From positions 1-8,825 of the forward strand of contig MHEL01000089.1 in the NCBI GenBank assembly GCA_001803815.1: a DNA stretch of 8,825 nt, written 5' to 3'. A model generated the notes under the pieces. It was not told where the DNA came from and did no database searches. It worked only from the letters and a program-made list of their open reading frames with translations. The stretch comes from Nitrospirae bacterium RBG_19FT_COMBO_42_15 (GTDB lineage Bacteria > Nitrospirota > CAKKRA01 > 9FT-COMBO-42-15). Below, piece after piece: positions 7,063-8,825 of this stretch. How positions within the stretch are numbered: the stretch's first letter is position 1; every line of letters begins with the position of its first letter. The position numbers were made by a program, and so were the translations under genes.

Positions 7063-8288
7063 TCCAATGGCGCAAAGGACTGCTCATAGGATATGACCCG
7101 GTTTTTTCCGCTCTTTTTAGAATTATAAAGCGCGACATCTGCTGCCTTAATTAGCCCCTTTGAATCCTTTCCGTCAATGGGATAGGTGGCGATTCCGCCG
7201 CTTATTGTAAGTCTTTCCCACGGTTTATTCTGTGGAAAAGATATATTCAGATTTTCAATCTGCTTCCGCATTCTCTCTGTGATCTGCATGCCGAGTTCGC
7301 TCCCAGTCTCAGGAAACATTATCACAAATTCCTCTCCACCGTATCTTGCCGGGACATCAATCAGCCTCAAGTTTTCTTTAACAAACTTTCCGATTGTTGA
7401 AAGGACAATGTCACCTGCCGGATGGCCGTTCAGGTCATTGTAGAGCTTGAAATTATCAATATCAAACATGAATATTGTCAGGTTCCTGTTGAATCTGCTC
7501 GCCTTGTCAATTTCAATCTGAAGGTGTTTATGAAAGTATGTAATGTTATATAGTTTTGTAAGGCCGTCTACATCTGCCTGATGCTGAATCTCTGAGATAA
7601 GCTGGATATTTTCCATAGTAGCAGCAGATAAATGGCTTATCATCATCAGGAATTTTCTTGTGTTTTTTACATCCTTTGATAGCTTGCCGATTGCTATTAA
7701 GCCGTAGAGCCTGCCTCTGTAAAGCAGCGGCGCGCAGATATCTATATTTATGTTTTCATGCTTGCCCTTATGGAGCTGCTCTTTTATCAAAATGCTTTCA
7801 TTCCTGAAATCTTCATCAGTCAGGATTATCTTTTTTTCTGCTGCCCATCCAATGCGGCCCTCTCCAATTTTTACCTTCATTATGCTGCTTGCAGTTTCTT
7901 TTGAAAAGCCCGAGTATGTTTTTAACAGAAGATTCTCCCCTTCTGTGATAAAAAATGCGATATCTTCTGCCTCAAAAAGCTGCCTTGCTATCTTTACAAT
8001 AGTTGTAGAAAGGTCGTCAATGTTTATGCTTGCTGTAATATCCTCTGCCATGTCAGGGAAAAGGATTATCATTCTTGATATATCGCTGTTCTCATTTTGA
8101 AGCGCTGATAGCTGTCTGCTCTGGTCTTTTATTATCCTCTGGAGCGAATCAGCGCTCTTTTGAAGCTCCTCTTCAAGAAGTCTGGTCTGCCCCTTAAGAT
8201 TAGCAGAAGAGAATATCTTGCCAATTAAAAATCCAAATAATAAAGCGCTTATAGAGACGATTGCTATGATGTATGTTATATTTTCCAT
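7059..8288 (-). CDS. Membrane-anchored GAF-GGDEF diguanylate cyclase
   Basis: The enzyme should make the second messenger cyclic di-GMP from two GTP. Its 409 residues contain one N-terminal membrane helix (about 5-26), a coiled-coil segment rich in Glu, Lys and Gln (about 34-70), a GAF sensory domain (about 91-232, including KIGEGRIGWAAEKK and ICAPLLYRGRLYGLIAIGK) and a GGDEF domain (about 239-403). The cyclase domain looks active: the metal-binding Asp is in FDIDNFK (D276), NGHPAGD is at 287-293 and the signature is GGEEF at 317-321. RLID at 308-311 is an intact RxxD inhibitory site, so product feedback is expected. The GAF ligand cannot be read from sequence. The start ATG at 8288 has a good ribosome site. 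The gene lies 13 bases after the Memo-family gene and shares its stop-codon bases with the convergent SurA-like gene. Confidence 0.93.
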   Translation of the reverse strand: MENITYIIAIVSISALLFGFLIGKIFSSANLKGQTRLLEEELQKSADSLQRIIKDQSRQLSALQNENSDISRMIILFPDMAEDITASINIDDLSTTIVKIARQLFEAEDIAFFITEGENLLLKTYSGFSKETASSIMKVKIGEGRIGWAAEKKIILTDEDFRNESILIKEQLHKGKHENINIDICAPLLYRGRLYGLIAIGKLSKDVKNTRKFLMMISHLSAATMENIQLISEIQHQADVDGLTKLYNITYFHKHLQIEIDKASRFNRNLTIFMFDIDNFKLYNDLNGHPAGDIVLSTIGKFVKENLRLIDVPARYGGEEFVIMFPETGSELGMQITERMRKQIENLNISFPQNKPWERLTISGGIATYPIDGKDSKGLIKAADVALYNSKKSGKNRVISYEQSFAPLD

Positions 8289-8292
8289 CCAA

Positions 8293-8299
8293 TCCCTTT
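8293..8299 (-). promoter_or_regulatory. Ribosome binding site of the diguanylate cyclase gene
   Basis: Read on the minus strand this is AAAGGGA, ending 4 bases before the ATG at 8288-8286. It fills most of the 13-base gap after the Memo-family gene and supports this ATG as the start. No promoter fits in the gap, so the two genes should share one transcript. Confidence 0.7.
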
Positions 8300-8301
8300 A
8301 T

Positions 8302-8825
8302 TTATTGTATTATAATTCCTGCATAGCCAACAACCTGGCCATAATCACCGCTTACCTCGCCAGATGTCATATATTTTATCAGCGATGCCTTTTTTGCGCC
8401 AAGCTTCCTTGAGGCATAAAGCATGGAAACAGTAGGCGCAAAACCGCACATTGATATGCTGTATTCTTTTATAGTCTTATGAAGGCCTTCCGGGTCTAAT
8501 GATAGTATTTTATCAATTGCCCTCTTATCCTTTGCCTTTGCGCTGTCATGCGATTCGTAGTGCGTCATATCTGTGCTTGATACTATTAATACATCCCCGT
8601 TTCTCACTTTTTCCCCTTCTTCCTTTTTTTGCTCTAAGATTGCCTTAGCAATTCCTTCGCCCAGGTTTTGGCATGTTTTAGGAGAGGTATCCATGATTGT
8701 TATTGGAACGATGCTAAAATCTTTTGAAAAATATTGTATAAATGGAATCTGCACTTCCAATGAATGTTCATATAGATGCGCCTGATAATCTGCGCTTGCA
8801 ATTTTTGAATATTTTAATATTAGTT
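8302..8825 (-). CDS. Memo-family protein (AmmeMemoRadiSam system protein B), N-terminus outside the window
   Basis: The visible 173 residues are the C-terminal part of a Memo-like protein (family about 260-290 residues), related in fold to class III extradiol dioxygenases. The frame stays open to the window edge at 8825. An in-frame TTG at 8760 is internal, because the family signature AHLYEHSLEVQIPF spans it; the EHS His corresponds to a metal-site His of human MEMO1. Further conserved blocks are VLIVSSTDMTHYE, then SMCGFAPTVSML with the Cys equivalent to the conserved metal-site Cys, and a terminal GYAGIIIQ. Bacterial copies often accompany an AMMECR1-domain protein and a radical SAM enzyme; neither is seen here, but upstream genes lie outside the window. 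The biochemical role is not firmly established, and a metal-dependent or redox function is inferred. It is probably co-transcribed with the cyclase gene. Confidence 0.9.
   Translation of the reverse strand, partial: LILKYSKIASADYQAHLYEHSLEVQIPFIQYFSKDFSIVPITIMDTSPKTCQNLGEGIAKAILEQKKEEGEKVRNGDVLIVSSTDMTHYESHDSAKAKDKRAIDKILSLDPEGLHKTIKEYSISMCGFAPTVSMLYASRKLGAKKASLIKYMTSGEVSGDYGQVVGYAGIIIQ

Noticed and set aside
7099..7122. CGG-T6-CCG followed by a T run near the convergent junction, as a possible terminator
   Set aside because: The stem is only 3 bp and lies inside the coding part of the cyclase gene; it is too weak to call.
8302..8760. TTG at 8760 as the start of a 152-residue Memo-like protein
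   Set aside because: The frame continues without a stop to 8825, and the residues upstream complete the family motif AHLYEHSLEVQIPF, so the TTG is an internal Leu codon.
8573..8785. 70-residue open frame on the plus strand
   Set aside because: It is antisense to conserved Memo motifs and shows no recognisable protein features.

Overview
The window is an ordinary bacterial chromosomal stretch of moderately low GC with very little non-coding DNA. It carries a protein-folding gene cluster, followed by a convergent two-gene signalling/unknown block. The organism looks like a diderm (two-membrane) bacterium outside the gamma-proteobacteria. A HrcA repressor gene heads a grpE-dnaK-dnaJ operon, a secreted SurA-type chaperone implies a periplasm, GroEL carries the IVPGGG version of its ATP-site loop, and codon use favours AGG for Arg and ATA for Ile. 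Nitrospirota or a Desulfobacterota-like lineage would fit, but the sequence alone does not settle this.

Layout of the + strand. Positions 2-820 are the C-terminal half of groEL, which starts outside the window. The gap 821-952 is the only real intergenic region on this strand. It holds a textbook intrinsic terminator (841-880), then a perfect-consensus housekeeping promoter with an extended -10 (883-912). From there run hrcA (953-1966), grpE (1975-2628), dnaK (2658-4574), dnaJ (4587-5681), rsmE (5685-6428) and a short SurA-like periplasmic chaperone gene (6406-7062). Gaps are 3 to 29 bases and the last pair overlaps by 23 bases, so these six genes read as one operon. No CIRCE element (the HrcA operator) is visible anywhere in the window.

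Layout of the - strand. A Memo-family gene (8302-8825, N-terminus outside the window) is followed 13 bases later by a membrane-anchored GAF-GGDEF diguanylate cyclase gene (7059-8288). The cyclase gene runs tail to tail into the SurA-like gene, and one palindromic TTAA supplies both stop codons.

How the genes work together. HrcA should repress class I heat-shock genes. DnaK with DnaJ and GrpE forms the cytoplasmic Hsp70 machine, and GroEL is the downstream chaperonin. RsmE modifies 16S rRNA, and the SurA-like protein probably handles polypeptides after export. The cyclase makes c-di-GMP under GAF-domain control. No clearly new biological system is seen. The main points of interest are the CIRCE-less, maximally strong hrcA promoter, the groEL/dnaK super-cluster, the PPIase-less SurA-like gene at the operon end and the Memo-cyclase pairing.
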